From Nymphaea colorata (lineage: Eukaryota; Streptophyta; Magnoliopsida; Nymphaeales; Nymphaeaceae), in NCBI RefSeq assembly GCF_008831285.2, contig NC_045142.1, forward strand, positions 16,681,354 through 16,745,353: DNA of 64,000 nt, read 5' to 3'. Under the pieces are notes generated by a model, which saw nothing but the letters and a program-made list of their open reading frames with translations, searched no databases and was not told the DNA's origin. This document shows positions 20,041-33,789 of this stretch, in pieces. A program made the position numbers and the translations under genes. Numbering within the stretch: the first letter of the stretch is position 1; every line of letters begins with the position of its first letter.

Positions 20041-21330
20041 ATGAAATCAATTTGTGCCTCTTGAAAAAGATCCTATTGAAGACCTATGATCTATGGGCCA
20101 CGAGTGTCAAGGGATTATCTCATATCAAATGGTGATGGAATCATCTTTATTGAAGGTTAACCATGGTAAAACTATTGTTGAGTCCTCCCATGAGACCAAT
20201 AAGAAAGCCACAGAAGTTGAGGAGGAATTTTTTCCTGGATTTGGCTGTTTGAACTCCACTAGGACTGTACTAATGGCCTGAAAACAAAAAGATAAAAGGT
20301 CTTCCTCTCCTATGAATATTAGTTTGAACAAAAAAGAGCTCTCCATTCCAAAGAAGTTAACAATTTTAAGAAGAAGGGTTGTGGGACAACATTTTTAAGG
20401 CTATATAAAGTTCTGTCCTGAAAGAAAGGAAGTTGGCGCAACAAGATCCATTCATAGAGCAGAGGATTTCCATAACAAAGAGAATGCTCTCCTGTAGGAA
20501 AAGGATCGTAAGAGGAGTTGCCAATTGCCATCAAATGAAGTTAATAGTTGGAATGTTAGAGGCCTTGGTACTCTAACAACCTAGAAAAATTTTGGCAATT
20601 GGGTGATATCTCATCAACTTGGGATCATTTTCATGTTTCGATATCATGTTGAATGCGGACAACTTCAAATCCTTTTGCAATCACTATGAGGAGTTTTTTG
20701 TTTAATCTAATATTGATACGAATCTTAATGAGGCCATAATTGTGTGTAGTTAGAGACAGGCTGATTTTAGAGTGACTAGTTGCAAAATTAATAAATTTTG
20801 GATGGATTGTTTGTTTACTCATAAAGCTTTAAATCTCAACTTTGATACAATAGGGGTGTATCTTCACCCTCACTCTAGAATTCGCAAAGACCAATTGGTT
20901 ATGTTAAATATCATTATTGCCAATAAACAAATGTTAGTATTATAATGAAAGATTTTAATTCAACTTATAAGGAGTCGGAAAAATGGGCCTGCCCCTGCTT
21001 GACAAGCTTGTTTAGCATTCAATGGATTCATTCAAGATGTTGGAGTAAGAGAGATTGTGGACAGAAACAGAGCATTCACTTGAACCAATCTCAGCGCCCC
21101 GACAGCACTGGTTCATAGCAAATTAGATAGATTTTTGAGCAAGTTGAAAATTGTGGGCAGCTTTTTGTAGAACCAAGAAGTTGTTTAGACCACTCAGCAC
21201 TTCTCTTTTACATGTAAATTAAATATCTTTAAAACCGCATGCAAGAGAAGATGAAGATTTAAATAGTTCCTTTATTGAGAGTGTCAACCTAGTTGTAAGG
21301 TCATTATTACAAGAGCATGGAGAGTGGAGT
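20041..21330 (+). pseudogene. LINE linker and endonuclease remnant
   Basis: After the transposon the frame resumes with FVPLEKDPIED. The endonuclease domain starts WNVRGLG at 20549, and its last part reads REIVDRNRAFT-stop-TNLSAPTALVHSKLDRFLSK near 21050-21150, as in L1 EEP domains. The tryptophan of the FTWTN motif is TGA. Multiple other stops. Confidence 0.82.
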
Positions 21331-24315
21331 GTAGAGGATGTGCAGTGCTTAAACTTTTCGCAAAACAGAATAGAGTACGACCATGCCTAAGTAATTGGAG
21401 TAAGTATAGAACCAAGAAAGTTGAAACCAGAATTAACGTACTTCAAAAGGATTTTATTGGAATTTATAAGAAGCAAGATATTGACTCTCATAACTGGTCC
21501 ACTTCTGAAAATCATATTAGATGTTTTCTTGCGGATGCTCTTAGAGATAAAGCCATGTACTAGAAAAAAAGAGTAAGGGTATCATGGCGAAAAAATGGGG
21601 ATAATAACAGCAAATGTTTTCACGCTATTTTCAAGGTAAAAAAAAAATAGACTCTTGCACATGAAGACAGATGATGGGGAGTTTTATGAGGTGCATCCAA
21701 TTCTTTCAGCATGTACTTCTCATTTTTAAAGAGTTTTTTACCTGTGACAACTCAACAAGAATGATTATGGATCAGCTTGCTGTAGGTCACAGCGTATTTA
21801 TAAAAGAAAACTTAATGTTGTTAAGTCCCATTTCAGATGAGGAAGTGCAATAGCTGTTATGGGTGCCAACTCCAATAGCGCACCAGGTCTGAATGGGTTT
21901 CTGAAATTGTTCCTTCAAAAAAGTCAGGACACGTTAAGGACTAATATCACAGTTGCCACTAGAGATTTTTTTTTTAGAAAGGAAAGCTTATTAAGGAACT
22001 AGGCAGAAGTCATATAATCATAATTCTTAAATTTGATTCAGCTGTGCACATTTCCAATTTCAGACATATTGTTCTTGATAATAGTGTACTGAAATTTATT
22101 TTCAGAATCATGGTTTCAAGAATGAATAAGGCACTAAAGTGGGTCATTTCCAATATGCAAGGTGGTTTTTTGAAAGAGAAACATCCATCAATGTCTTCTT
22201 CTTGTGCTTGAGATGGTATACACAATGTCTAAAGCTAGATCAACAAGCTTATGCTGAAGATAGACCTATCAAAAGCATATGACAGGGTCAATTGGACTTT
22301 CTTACAAGCTGCCATCTTGCAATTAGGATTTCATCCTATTTGGACTTAAAAAGTAATGACAGTAGTGAAAAATGATTTCTGTGCTCTTGGGATTAATGGC
22401 CATCAAGGTGAACACTTTGGATCTTCTCATGGTCTGCAATAAGGATACCTCTATCTTCATTTTTATTCCTCATTGTCATGAAAATCTTTTCACATACCTT
22501 GCAAGCTACAATTCAAAGAAGAATGATTGAAGTACTGCATATTCGAAGACGCATAGAAGGAGTTTTTTCTACAATATATGCTGATGACGTCTTGCTTTTC
22601 TTAGCTTTCAAGAATGGCTTTCTTTATCTACAATTTTTTTTTTCTGTTTGAATTCCATGCTGGAATGATGATTAACTTTCAAAAATCAGCATTCTACTTT
22701 TTCAATATGGGCAAAGCAAGATTGCAAGTATTTGTAATCAGTTCGGCGAGAGCCTAGGACAGTTTCCTACTCGATATTTGGGTCTTACTGCCAAGCCAAC
22801 GAATTTGAGAATGTTGGTATGTTTCTTATTCATTTAAAAATACAGAGTAAACTTAGTTTATGAAAAAGCATGATACTTTTCCATGCAGTAGGATGTACTT
22901 GATCAAATCAGTATTAGAAGCACTTCGTATTTACTGGATGTTGGTGTTCAAGTGCCCTCTTGGTGACATTAAGAAAATGGAACAGATTATGTGCAGTTTT
23001 TTATAGGAAGAGTCAGATGGAGGGGATAAGCCTCATTTAATTGCCTGGAATGTCTTGGCTTTTCCTAAATAGGAAGGTGGGCTCGGCATTAGAAAACTTA
23101 AAGAGGCCAATGAAGCTAATTTGTTGTTTCTACGATGTACATTAATTATTCACCAGGGCATTTGCGACTCATTATGCATGAAAAAATATTTGAATAGGAA
23201 AAGTACTTGGAATGTGGATATGGTTCCTAATATTTCTTCTCTTGGGCAGGATCTAAATCTGTTACTTGAAATGTGATGAATGGAGAGCTTGCTAAGTTCT
23301 ACGGAGGATGTTTTTCTCAAGCAGATTCCATTGGATCTGCTTGGGAAGTAGAACCTTTCCTTTGTAATACAGCACTACATTGAGCTAAATCTATGGTGGC
23401 ATGGGAAATGCATTGGAGATTGCCTTCAACTTAGGCTCGTGCAAAGTGCAGATTTTCTTTGTTCTAAAGAAAATCTTAAACCTGCAAAGCTAAGGAGCCA
23501 AGTTTGGAATCAAGTAAAATTAAAGGAATGGTAGTTACATGGCACTGTAGATTGTGAAACGCAAAAGCATTACCTAGAGCTAACTGGCTTGTGTTTGTTT
23601 GTAGTTATTAACGTCTACCTGCTGATGCCAAACTTCAACATGTAGGGTCTTCCATTGTTTCTGTGTTTAAGTTGTGTGGAGGGCTTGTGAAGATTTATCT
23701 CACTTTCTTTTCACATATACTAATGCTATGAACATTTAGCAATACATCTATTCATGGTTTGGAGTTGATAAATTCCAGACATCAGACTTTTTCTCTGTCT
23801 GGAACTGGTGGTGGAGGAAGAGGTTCTCATGTAATGAATTCGGATGGTGTTGGCTTGCCTGCTTCAATATCACAATCTGGAAGCTATGGTGTTTCAAAAA
23901 TCAGGTGGTGCATAAAGAGGTGGTTAAGCTAGCTGAGATTGCTAAGAGGAAAGTTTGACACTCATGTTGTGAGGTATTCTATAAACAAGAATGAAGACAA
24001 TATGTAAGACAGGCGATAAATATCTAGCTGCAAACCATAATTTTCAGTCATTTTTGGCATTGTCAGAGTAAAGATGAGTGGGGGCTGGAAGTGGTCACTA
24101 CATGTGTTGCAAATGTTTATAAAGTGGGTGGTTTACTATGGTTTAATGCCTCCCCAATCAGGAAAACCAGGTTGGTGGTACAAGGGTTTCTCTTATCAAA
24201 CATGATCAGAATTACGGACTCTGTTCTTGTAGAGAGGATTCCTAAAGACTGTCATGTTACTATAATCACAAACTGTCATGCTCTTAGTTCTCGTGTCAAG
24301 GAACTAAGAGAGTGA
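21331..24315 (+). pseudogene. LINE reverse transcriptase and C-terminal remnant
   Basis: Before the RT comes VSWRKNGDNNSKCFHAIFK (around 21580). RT motifs are FRHIVLDNSVLKFIFRIM..MVSRMNKAL (22055-22140), LMLKIDLSKAYDRVNWTFL (22250-22300) and YADDVLLF (22577-22600). The post-RT region has EGGLGIRKLKEANEANL around 23070-23120. Stops and frameshifts throughout. Confidence 0.88.
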
Positions 24316-24660
24316 CTCTGGTTCATTGGTAGGCTCAATAGTGAGAAGGTATTCCCTGGTTAAAGATCACTTCTCTTTGGAGGCTATGTCCTTTGGAAAC
24401 TCCTTTGTCGTTGACAAAGTAAAAAAAAAAACAAAAAACGAAAGAAAAGCCAACATTAATGATATTGATTCAGGTCAAACAAATCCTGAAAAGTGCTGAC
24501 CCTGACCATCGACAGTTTGCTGAGTGAGCAAGAGAGTGTTGAAGCTTAGTTAGAGGCCAGTTCTTAATTGTAATTTTTCTCTTGATTTTTTTTCTTTATA
24601 TTATTTTATATCATTAATGGAAGGAGAAACCCAGCCCGATTGCATCATAATGGTTCTTCG

Positions 24661-24759
24661 TTCTTGAAAATGGTAATATTAAAAAAAATATTGTTCTTAG
24701 GAAAATAAGGTTCCTACTGATAAATATAATTATAAATACAGATAAATATATATTACATA

Positions 24760-24795
<36 letters not shown>

Positions 24796-25180
24796 TTTTA
24801 ATCTTCTGGATGTTGGACGACTAATAGATTTAAAATATGTCACTGACAAACCCATAAACCATTAAAAAAAGTGCCATAAATAGGCATTAATTGATACTAT
24901 TGCTAATACAGCTGCATGCTTTAGTGACCGATCTTTATTTTTAGTAATAAGACAAGATCTAAGGAATGACAAATTTGAATATGTGTGTGTGTGGATTCAA
25001 ATTTGACGGATGCTGGATATTGTCATATAGCTCAAAATAAAACATTATTTGCTAAAATATAGACACTATAGGGGTATTAGCAACGTTTTATGGTTTGTGG
25101 TAGTGTGTTTTTATAATAGTTTATCATGATGCATCACCCAAAAATATTAATTAGCTGCATTAGTATGACACATATAAAAC
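24661..25180. other. Non-coding AT-rich stretch
   Basis: Contains a (TA)n run at 24765-24793 and a GT run near 24981. Nothing else recognised. Confidence 0.5.
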
Positions 25181-25184
25181 CAGG

Positions 25185-25870
25185 ATTAGAGTTCAGGTGG
25201 ACATGGGACAACACAAACATATTTGTATTAATGTAACTGCCATGATGAAAGGAGAGTATCCGGCACAAGAAAAGGTATTATAGAAAAGACATATCTTCAA
25301 AGAGGAGGATATATATATATATATGAAAGATATTATGAAAGAGTTAAAAAGTCTAAAATAAACATCATTTTTTTAAAAAAATCAAAACTACCCCAACCCC
25401 ATCTTTTTTCTCTGTATATAAAAAAAAAGAAGCATTTTAAAAGAGTAGAAAAAAGTTATGAAAAGGTCAAAAAAGTCAAAAATAAACATTTCTTTATTAA
25501 AAAAATTGAACATATCAAAAAAAGTTATGAAAAGGTCAAAAAAGTAAAAAATAAACATTTCTTTAATGGGATATCGCTTGTTGATTCCTCAATCGATGCG
25601 ATGCTGTGGATGAGATATCACTTTAAAAAATCTGGAATTGGATCTCGAATTGATGGACTAGCATTTGCTTATCCATCTATAGGAACAAGTTTTCTCAGAC
25701 ATCTAGGACTTAATTTCTTGCTTAGCTGGGCATCTAATATACTTATGATGACGTATGTGGAGGGCTACATATCTATACGATCCAATATATTGCATGCCTA
25801 AGGTTTTATTTGTATAGGTTAAAAGTGAAAACTGGAATGACCACACCTTCTTAGGCATGAACTAACATAA
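25185..25870 (+). repeat. Third partial copy of a block Y segment, with 60-bp tandem repeat
   Basis: 25190-25860 follows the order of 31780-32530 (gttcaggtggacatggg, aaacatca-type tracts, ttgttgattcctcaatcgatg, cttaatttcttgcttagctgg). At 25455-25565 a unit with ttatgaaaaggtcaaaaaag and ataaacatttctttа-like tail is present twice in tandem; related words occur at 32050-32100. Confidence 0.7.
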
Positions 25871-25999
25871 AGCACCCATCTAAATAGATCTGTTTTCTCT
25901 TCTTCATGGTTCGTAGTTGTTATGTGTTCTGTTTTGTCACTTTCTGGTTTTCAATCTTTTTCATTGGAGGAAAGAGATCCAGGGAAATTGTGTATAGTC

Positions 26000-28900
26000 A
26001 CTCACGCTCGGTTAGAACTTCTGCTAAGCATCCCCCATTTTGTCTACCTATTTAGGGGTTGTTCTTATTATGAAAACTGTATGAGTGTCCCTGCTGCCAA
26101 ATGACGCCATAACGGTAGTCGAGCCGCATTGCACTACCCCTTTAGGGTTCTATTATGAAAACTGGAGTGTCCCGTACCAGTCATTGATACTTCTTTTTTT
26201 TTTCTATTTTTTTTATATACCTTAAAGTTGAAAGTTAAACTAATACTACCCCCCAGTCAGAAATTCGGCTTTGCACTACCCCTTTAGGGTTCTATTTTTC
26301 TTCAGCTTGATCTCTAGCTGAAAACCATTTTGGTGATTGTTGGACTCTGCTTTGTTTGAAGGTGTGAAGCATAGACTCTCCATCTAACATGCACCAAACT
26401 CCACAAGTTAGTGATGTACTCCTTATTTTGGTGATTGATTATAACCTTGCTTAGCTTATCTTGCAATCAAGTTGAGAAGTTACCATGTTCTAAGTTTAAA
26501 ATATATAGTTTTTCAGTACCTAACAAAAATTCTTGTATAATAATGTAATTGCTCTGCATGAACTTCGAGCAGCCACTGCTTGTGAAATCAAATAGGTTTT
26601 TTGCGTTCGGAAACTGTCGAGGGAGCCCCTCGTTCTATTCATGAGAGATCAAATAGGTAATTAAATATACAAATCACAAAAATTAATCCACTTTCTATGT
26701 CACAATTTATAGACACCAAGATTGGAACATTTTGCCAGGGGACTTACAGTGGCTGGTGACATTAGCCAGTCATGTAACAAGTTCTTGCGACATTTACTGG
26801 GGACTTCATGCAACTTTTTGTGTTTTCTGCACCCTTCTCCACAATCCAAGCAATTTTAAGTAATAGCATTTGAATATTCTTGTGTTGAAGAATTCCAATC
26901 ACCATTTGATCAATAAGAGAGACATCTTAACGTATTCCTTAGGTAACCACAATAAGCGGTGAACAGTAAGAAGGGAAGTATAGAAGCGAAGTGTGGGCTG
27001 CTGTGTACCATTGCCCCACATCAGTATTGTTGCGACGATGCTGGACCTAGTTGCTGTCACATCATAGTCCCCACAACAAACCCAGGTCGGTGACTCACGT
27101 GCCCTTCAGCCAAAAATTCTTGGCTCCCCCACTAAAGAAGGGGTTGAGATCACAAGTTGGCGGGCTAGTGTGAAATTATTCATGTCATGAGGAATCAATT
27201 TTTTGAAAGATCATAGTAATTTTGCTTTGCTGGGCCATCCTACATCCTTTGATGGGATATTCATATGATCCATATATTTTACAACGTTGACTGGAAAATA
27301 AACGAATGTCATCATACTTTAAACATGTTTAAGGGTAATTAAAATGGGTGATTAACAATCGATTGGAGCGATCATTTCTGAATATTCAAGTGATTCAAAG
27401 ATAAACCTCCACGGCTGGATGGTTATTTGTTTGCTTGTTGTCGATAAAAAACATCGCAAAAGATGCATTTGCAACGATCCATTGCTTGACCATGGTTTTC
27501 CATTATGGAATCCAGCTTTTATGGCAGTTTTGAACAATACAAAATAACCATCCGAGCATAGAAATAGCTGCCTAATTTTTTCAACACATACACACTCATG
27601 TAGACTATCTAAGTCTACAGATGTCCTTGCTCAATTATATGTCTAAACTAGTCATGATTCATTATTTATTTCTGACAATGAAATAAGTACATTTTATTTA
27701 GGGTTTACCATCACAGAGGCTGATTATGTTGAATTTCAATGAACCTGCAACTGTGGTACACCTGATACAGAATTGGCTCTAGGGATGAAATACCCCTCTT
27801 GTTGAGCGGTAGGATGAAATACCCCTCTTGCTCACCCGGCACAAGGGAAGATCTCTATAGAGTGTATTTATTTTTTAAATTGGTTCAGTCTTAACAAAAA
27901 AAATATGGTCGATTGAATGCTAGTTGGGTCTGGCTCATGGCAAACATTGACCAAAGAAACACTGGATTTATGAGTCATTTGACCCAAATAATGAAAATGT
28001 TTAATTGATAACATATTTTTTCTGGTCTTATTAAGAAAGAAAATGATGGCTATTAATTACCAGACCCTTCAAGATTGTATCATCTAGCTAGCCCTAGTCC
28101 AGCTTCATCCACATTTTCTTGTCATTTTGTGCCTTCCCAGTGCGCAAATCAAAATAAAGTTCTTTCTTTCTATTCAAACAACTTAAATTATTTCTTTCTT
28201 TTCCTTTATGTAGTTTAAACAAACATAGTTTGGACAATTCTTTTTCTTTCTATTCAAACAAGCTTTTATAACAATTTGTTTCATTCTATTTTCTTTCCTC
28301 TCCTTTTCTTCTCAAATCCTTTCTTTCCCTTTCCATTCTTTTCCTTTTATACTAATTTCTCTCCATCCAAACAGGTGCTATAATAGGTCAATGAAAAATT
28401 TATTTCACAATTGGGATTGTGTTGCCTAAAGCCTCTGTAAGAGCCAGCACGTTTGAAATGACTTTATATAAGAAGTTACATGGGGAAATAGGTTGCTACT
28501 GGTGTACACTTGTAGCTCCTTCTATCTTGAGATTCAGAACAATCAGAGTGTTGTTAAACTTCTTCACCATTCATCTCATTCCCAAGAAAACTTCAACCAT
28601 CTTGACTATGTAATGACTGGTTACTCCTCGGTACTGTTGAAAAAGGGACCTGAAGGATCCACTATGTCCTGAAGCACTCTCCGCTTTCAAACTAAAGTTG
28701 CATACTTCAGTTCTTTTGCTAAAACAAATCTTAGGATTTGTCGGGCTCATCTCTCTTTTCCAGTCGCCAGCACAGACTACTATTTAAAATAAGAACAAAA
28801 CATGTAATTTCCGTCTCTTACTCTTTGTCTCTCTGTCTCTCTCTCTTGCTCTCTTCATGCAAGAGAAGTCAAAGGACATGGAGCTGTTACTCTGTTTCTT

Positions 28901-29975
28901 TCTTCCACCACACTTTCACTTTCAGTGGTAGACAAGTAAAAAAAGAGAGGAACGACCCCGTTGAATAGAAACCGTTAATTTACATGATATGACATTGTTG
29001 ATATTAAAGTTCCTGTCTTGGTGGGAAAGACGCAGACTTAGAGGTGGAATAGAAAGGCTTGAATCAAAATACTTACGTGAAGTTGGTAGATTGTGCTTCC
29101 CATGGCAATATGGTGGCTATCAAAGACAGGAATTATGAATACCATGGCAACATGAAAAATCCAAATCTGTTACATCAGAAGCAATTGACAGTCTAATTTA
29201 TATGATTCAACATGTGCTAAATATGAATCTTCAAGCAGAAGAACAAGTTTCCGCAACTTTTCATCCTTTTTTATGAAGGAAGTCTCTCACGTGTATCACC
29301 GGCTTCAACACAAAGCAGCATCACCACAAAAGCATATAGAAAACACATGTGCTAATGAAACAACATCTGAAAGACGCCTTGATCGACCAGCTTCCCTTCC
29401 CTGTTTTAAAGCTATTCACAGTACCTACACCACGGTCCTCATGAATCTTCATGGTTGCCGATCGTCACTAGCTAATGCTGGAAGGAATTCCATCTTTCTA
29501 TTTGCTCTCTCTCCTCTCCCTCTCTCTCTCCCCCTCTCTCTAGACGTGCATAAGAACTCAAAATGCATGGAGCTATCACTTTATTTCTTTCGTCGACCAC
29601 ACTTCACTTTTAGTGGTTGAGAAGTCAAAAAAGAAGGGAACCACCCTGTTGAATAGAAACAAATAATTTACATTGATAAGACTTTTCTCAATGTTTTTTG
29701 TTATAAAAGAGACAGCACTGTTCATTGAAAATTTTATATATATATATATATATATATATTATGTGTGTGTATAACTAATAATAGATAATGAAAATACATA
29801 TCACTTTTTTCTCTTTATTTTTCTCCTAACTATCTATCAAGTTAGATTGGACAACAGACCAACAGACCTGTTACAATATATATATGTAAACAGATAATGA
29901 AAATACACACACACACACACTACTTCGATCACAAACAAAAACCAACAGACCTCTTACAATATATATATGTATATG

Positions 29976-30008
<33 letters not shown>

Positions 30009-30047
30009 CCTACTTGGATCACAAACAAAAACCAACCGACCTCTTAC

Positions 30048-30082
<35 letters not shown>

Positions 30083-30430
30083 TACTTCGATCACAAACAA
30101 AAACCAACAGACCTCTTATATTTGTTTTAAGAAGTGTTCTGAACAAAATATGAATCTCCTAATGTCTTCATTATAAACACTAATTTAATCTAAACAATGT
30201 TTAAGTTCAAATTACTTTTATAAAAAAAGTATTTTTTCAACTTTTAAAATTTTGATGTTATAAGTGCCATTCCTTTTTAATTATTATGGTATATTAATAA
30301 AATAAAAAATAACTAACTTAATGTATGTTTATCACCTAATATGTTTTAAGATAGTGCTAAATTATAAAGAAAAGGAATTTTAATATGCCTGGCTTCTGTC
30401 CCTAACCTAAGTGGTACGTCCATTCTTAGG
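26000..30430 (+). repeat. Block X, copy 1 (direct duplicate of about 54585-58637)
   Basis: Co-linear similarity in two stretches: 26020-28140 with 54600-56220 (shared cctacttaggggttgttctt, gaattccaatcac, acgatgctggacc, cttgaccatggtttt) and 28740-30430 with 57535-58637 (gactactatttaaaataag, catgcaagagaa, gtggctat). The middle differs. No gene recognised inside; short frames are accidental. A T/C-rich stretch lies at 28170-28370. Confidence 0.85.
29840..30125 (+). repeat. Tandem VNTR of about 85-100 bp with (TA)/(CA) cores
   Basis: Four units share caaacaaaaaccaacagacc, cttacaatatatatatg and an (AC)n run. The sister copy near 58270-58350 has only one unit, so the array expanded after the block X duplication or shrank in the sister. 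Confidence 0.85.
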
Positions 30431-30599
30431 GTTTGCAATAAGTGGTGGAAAACGAAACGAGCTTTAAGAAAGAAGACTTAATTGGGAATGATCCAAATCT
30501 TCCACCAGAAAAAACAAAACCATGTATGCCAACATCAAATACAGATGGCACATGGATCTACAACTTCAGTTTAAAGGAATTAGACATTTTCCTCTTGTT

Positions 30600-30870
30600 G
30601 ACAATCTAGCACAGCTTATGTTACAGAAATTTCCTAATAGCCATCGGTTAGCAAACTAACCAAAATATATTGATTGCCACGTTATTTTCTCCAGAAACCC
30701 CAAACGAGGATTTGGTGATGGATACAAAAGATATACATGGGCTCTACTACATCAACTAAATCGAAGACAAAAAAGGCCACCACCAACAACAATCAAATTC
30801 TCTCGGGCCAACTAAATTGAAGACAAGCAAGGCCAGGAGAAAGACAACGAATGTATTGTCGTTTCTTTGC
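30600..30870 (+). pseudogene. Trace of the copia fragment found at 45662-46135
   Basis: Words such as tctagcacag, gttacagaaatttc, ttattttctccag and gggctctactacat follow the order in 45663-45800. No frame survives. Confidence 0.5.
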
Positions 30871-31437
30871 TGTTCTTAATTTGTACTTTGCTGTTTTCTT
30901 GTCATTTATTTTACATTTTTTTTTCATTTTACATGTAAAAATTGTTTGGAATCAACCAATTCTAATTGTACCAGTTCGTTCTTGGCCCGATATTTCATGA
31001 TTTTATCATCTAGATAGCACTAGCTTTGATAGTCATACATGAAAAGACCTCAATACTTAGTCCGTTTCTTGTGAAGTTACATCATTGTTTTGCATGTCCC
31101 CATTTATTTTGTAGCTCTTAAACAATTAATGACATCGACTTTTCTCTATATGCCACAGCTTTCTTAAACTCCAAATCTGTCAACCCTAAAAGGTCGCTTC
31201 TCTTCCCTATCAAGGTGTAGCTGGATGTCCCCAGCACGGGTTTTCCGTGAGTTCTCAAATGCAACAACCTAGCAACGTCTTATAGGTGATTGTCACCTTG
31301 AATCCATCAAAAGATGCATTTGCAATGATCAGTTGCTTGATCATGGTTTTAAATAATGGAATACAACTTTTACAGCAGTTTTTAATGATACCAAATAACC
31401 ATTCGAGCACAAAAATAGCTGCTCGATTTCAATATAT

Positions 31438-31469
<32 letters not shown>

Positions 31470-33472
31470 GCCACACACTTTAATTAGGTCGTCATGCCAC
31501 ACATCTTAATTAGGTCAATGATGCATCACTCAGATGCTTTGAGGCGTTCTTCTAGGTGATGCATAGAGACCTCATGCAGATGTGCACCTCTAACAACACT
31601 GGTTTAGGCTACTTGTCAAAGAAAGAAAAATCTGATAGAAGAATATTCCATGCATGACTCTTTTGCAGTCCACATCTTCCATTAAATCAGGCCAAATCAG
31701 AGAGAGCAAGAGAGAGAGAGAGAGAAAGAGGGTGATGACAGTTGCTCATGATGAGAGGAATGAGTAGAGAGTGTTCAGCTGAGTTCAGGTGGACATGGGC
31801 CAACAAACAGATTTGCATTAATAAAACAGTCGTAGTGGAAAAGAGTGTCCCAAGAAGGTAATCTAAATAGAGGAGATATATCTTGTAAGAAAAAGATGAC
31901 TAAAAAGATTGTTTATATATATAGATATATATATATATATCCTGTAGAAACGGGTTGTCAAAACATGTTATATGTAAAAAATTTGTGTATATGGGTACAT
32001 AATGACCAAAATATCCCTGTTTATAGTAGAAAAGGAACATTTTAAAAGGGTAAGAAAGGGTTATGAAAAAATAAAAAGTGTAAAATAGACATAGTACGTC
32101 ATTAAAAAATTCAGAAATAACCCAACCTTCATCTTTTTTCCTATGATACTGTATACTTGTGGATCCACAGAAATGTGCAGCAGCTCGATCTCATATCTCA
32201 TATCGGGCATTGACCAGTTCCAAAGATTCAAGTGGCCCAAGAAGAAGAAAGAGGAGAGGGGGTTGGTGGAGGAGGAGAAAACTTAACTTTAGCCACCAGC
32301 GTTGTCATCGGATGTCGCTTGTCGATTTCTTCAATCGATGTGGCTTGAGTTTTCGACGCTGATGGTCAATGGCGAAGCTCTCTCTAAAGAACGTAGGTGA
32401 CCTTAGACTTAATTTCTTGCTTAGGTGGGCATTTGAGATCCTTTTAATGATGTACGTGGGGTGCTATATATCTATATGATCCAATATATTGCATGCCTAA
32501 GGTCTGATTTGTACAGGTGAAAAGTGAAAACTAGAAGGAAAGTGCCTCTAACATCACAAAGCACCCATCTAAATATGCTTTCTATATCAAAATTTTATCC
32601 CTGTATACATCTCATTTTTACAGCCAAAACAATACCAAAAGCTGAATTTTTCATTATAACTCGTAACCATTGAAAGTTGATCAAACAAAATGATGGTCGC
32701 TAACATCATCTCTAAGAACTGATTGCCTTCTAACCAATACTTCTGGCTCAAACCAGGCGGTTGCTGTAATGCCCACGTTTTTCTTTTTCTTTATTATCAC
32801 AAAAATTTTAATAAGAGTATAGGCTATAATTGGTAGATTCAATAACTGATAAAAATAGTTGAAACTGTCAACTATATCATAAAGGGGGCAGTCATGGAAA
32901 GAAATGAATGGGTTACCAAATATATACCTAGGTAGAAGTGGTAACTGAAAATATTAAAAGAAACTAAAGATGATTGAGGGCTGCTGAGAAGCGTTCCTGA
33001 GAAAAATCATTTGGGGGTGTTGCTCACCATGTATTGGCCTCATTTAACCCCATACCTCAGGTTCCCATTTGCTGCAGCCATAGGGGGAAGGGTTCCAGCA
33101 GTTAGAAATTAGGAACAAGTGAGAGCTAACCCTTGTTTTCCTGCATCTTGGGGTGAAGATCAAGAGCAAAGAGGCACAGGTCAATGTGACTGTTATCCGC
33201 AGCTTGGAGGATCAAGAAAGCCAAGGAGCTAGGGTGCTGACAGTAAAAAATCAGGGGCTATACAGTTAGAGAGACCCTGGTAAGTGTTATATAGTTTCTT
33301 TTACAAATGATCTATATAGGTAGGTATATATATACATAAAGCAAGGAGAATTCTACTTGGTGGGGCCGAAATTATACATGTAAATGAATGTTTTGATTGC
33401 ATCATAGAGCAATAAGGTATGGGAATACAAAGCTATGAGTGCTGCATGTAGCCCTTGTACCTTTGTTGCTTG

Positions 33473-33475
<3 letters not shown>

Positions 33476-33529
<54 letters not shown>
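33476..33529. repeat. (TA)n microsatellite
   Basis: 54 bp of uninterrupted TA inside block Y. The sister copy (about 41663-41735) has a shorter, interrupted run. Confidence 0.97.
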
Positions 33530-33532
<3 letters not shown>

Positions 33533-33789
33533 TGTTATAGCAGTGAATCTATGTATTTAAGCGCCTAGATATGAATAGATGTGTGAAGTGTTATATTCTG
33601 GAAATGATACACAACACTCTTAGTCTTAGACATCTCTGGTTGCCTAAAAATAAATATATATATGCATGTATGAGGTGTAATTACCTGTGTGGAGAAAAAT
33701 AAATGGGTATTTTTTAGGTAATACATGAGCTGTTTGTGAAGGAATATATATAATGTCGTACTATGTTCATAATATAGCTATATGAAGCA

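Larger units (their letters stand above)
17303..24660 (+). mobile_element. L1-type LINE (non-LTR retrotransposon), decayed, with nested DNA transposon
   Basis: Plus-strand order: ORF1 with a DUF4283-like region and zinc knuckle (17303-18014), a 2021-bp nested transposon (18017-20037), the ORF1/2 linker, apurinic endonuclease start WNVRGLG (20549), reverse transcriptase motifs (22259, 22577), a C-terminal region and a 3' untranslated part ending about 24660. Many stops and frameshifts make it inactive. Its 3' 4.3 kb is related to the second copy at 36298-38757. Confidence 0.93.

Noticed and set aside
29871-30176. Histidine/threonine or valine/cysteine-rich frames
   Set aside because: They come from the VNTR with (CA)n cores.
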